Origin: an uncultured Burkholderiales bacterium
GTDB taxonomy: Bacteria; Pseudomonadota; Gammaproteobacteria; Burkholderiales; Burkholderiaceae_C
DNA: 64,000 nt
Assembly: GCA_903871545.1 (NCBI GenBank)
Contig: CAIQHG010000079.1
Location: forward strand, 101,301 to 165,300
Direction of reading: 5' to 3'
Part shown: positions 63,368-64,000 of the stretch, piece after piece
Layout: each line of letters opens with the position of its first letter
Position numbering within the stretch: position 1 is the first letter of the stretch
The notes under the pieces: model-generated
Told to the model about the DNA's origin: nothing
What the model saw: only the letters and a program-made list of their open reading frames with translations
The model's database searches: none
Program-made: the position numbers and the translations under genes

Positions 63368-63970
63368 TTAGAATTTATAGCCTACGCCCAGGGTACCAAG
63401 AGTTGCGTTGGGCTTGTAATAGACGGAGTTTATGGTTTGTGAATTATAAGAAATGTACATTGCCTCTACTTGTACGTATGCATTCTTTGACATCATTTGT
63501 CGTATCCCCAACCCGTACCCCACACCGTCAAAGTTTTTGGATCCATTGTATTGACCATTTAAAACCCCTTGTACGTTGCTATAAGCTAGTTTTGCGTATA
63601 AGAGAGTGGTGTCCGTAATGGTCGTACCCGGTTCAATATAAGCAGTCCAAAGATTTTTTTGCTGTAATGTTTCCGATATATTTCCTCCCACAACTGAACC
63701 CGCATTTTGCGTCATGAGTGAGTAAGTTGCCCCCAAACTTAATAATGCGGTTTTGCCCATTGGCATGCCATAAGCGGCCTCTAAGGAGGCGCCTCCGGAG
63801 TTCTCACCAATGTTTAATGCAAAACTGGGAGTTGAAATGTTGGCGGATGAACCTGTGATATTTTCATTTATACCTATTCTCCCCCCTGCGAAATTTGTAG
63901 ACTGTGCATAAGTCGCGTTAGTAACCATAAGAACAGAGGCACATAAAACACTTAATTTAAAATTCCGCAT
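63368..63970 (-). CDS. Outer-membrane beta-barrel protein
   Basis: 200 residues with a signal peptide (LSVLCASVLMVTNATYAQ) and alternating amphipathic beta strands: SFALNIGENSGGASLEAAYG, LSLGATYSLMTQNAG, YAKLAYSNVQGVLNG, VGYGLGIRQMMSKNAYVQVE and a final LGTLGVGYKF. The terminal aromatic residue after alternating hydrophobics is the usual insertion signal for outer-membrane barrels. Eight strands are likely (OmpA/OmpW-size). The specific function is unknown. The gene is complete in the window. Confidence 0.8.
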   Translation of the reverse strand: MRNFKLSVLCASVLMVTNATYAQSTNFAGGRIGINENITGSSANISTPSFALNIGENSGGASLEAAYGMPMGKTALLSLGATYSLMTQNAGSVVGGNISETLQQKNLWTAYIEPGTTITDTTLLYAKLAYSNVQGVLNGQYNGSKNFDGVGYGLGIRQMMSKNAYVQVEAMYISYNSQTINSVYYKPNATLGTLGVGYKF

Positions 63971-64000
63971 GTCATTCTCGTTTTGTTTTTAGAAGCCCCA

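Overview
The window looks like the chromosome of a betaproteobacterium of the order Burkholderiales. Support: three Bug/TctC-type solute-binding proteins, a phasin, a pyruvate dehydrogenase operon whose E3 subunit carries its own lipoyl domain, an 87-residue IF-1 paralogue of the kind seen beside the normal one in betaproteobacteria, and the order rpiA / prlC / folD / NarL-type regulator / PAS kinase / aceE-aceF-lpdA. Most of the window has moderate G+C; one block (about 6.78-13.66 kb) is visibly G+C-richer. I cannot name the genus. No tRNA, rRNA or CRISPR array was seen.

Region by region. (1) 1-3341: branched-chain amino acid (Liv-type) ABC transporter livG(partial)-livF-livH-livM, with the decayed 3' end of a substrate-binding-protein gene left between livF and livH. 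(2) 3360-6548: TctE/TctD-like two-component system and, divergently, a CorA-type metal transporter. (3) 6777-13658: G+C-rich, probably acquired catabolic island: LysR regulator, two Bug proteins, a maleate isomerase-like Asp/Glu racemase family enzyme, a metal-dependent hydrolase, an HpcH/HpaI aldolase and an MFS transporter. (4) 13.8-18.2 kb: a DUF442 phosphatase, an ion channel with two voltage-sensor domains and one pore, and thiC under a TPP riboswitch. (5) 18.24-18.87 kb: remnants of an IS607-like element. (6) 19.35-20.7 kb: infA paralogue coupled to a methyltransferase, and a small membrane protein. (7) 20.9-29.2 kb: CoA-transferase, enoyl-CoA hydratase-like protein, a Bug protein and an acid-sugar (threonate/erythronate) route ltnD-otnK-otnC-otnI plus a quinone oxidoreductase. 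(8) 29.2-37.7 kb: mixed small genes, a secreted nuclease coupled to a 97-residue unknown, phasin, and an LhgO-like oxidase. (9) 37.7-52.6 kb: core metabolism (pyrD, rpiA, prlC, folD), a FixL/FixJ-like pair and the pyruvate dehydrogenase operon. (10) 53.3-55.6 kb: ahpC-ahpF peroxide defence. (11) 55.7-62.75 kb: a two-partner secretion system (1775-residue repeat-rich exoprotein and its outer-membrane transporter). (12) 63.0-64.0 kb: a 60-residue unknown and an outer-membrane beta-barrel protein.

The lifestyle suggested is that of a heterotroph scavenging organic acids and acid sugars, storing polyhydroxyalkanoate and displaying a large surface adhesin. The items most worth a second look are the tandem-voltage-sensor channel, the catabolic island, the exoprotein with no canonical start codon at its extended signal peptide and with a lysine-rich, cysteine-ended tail, the Walker A Lys-to-Arg change in LivF, and short tandem repeats that recur in unrelated loci.
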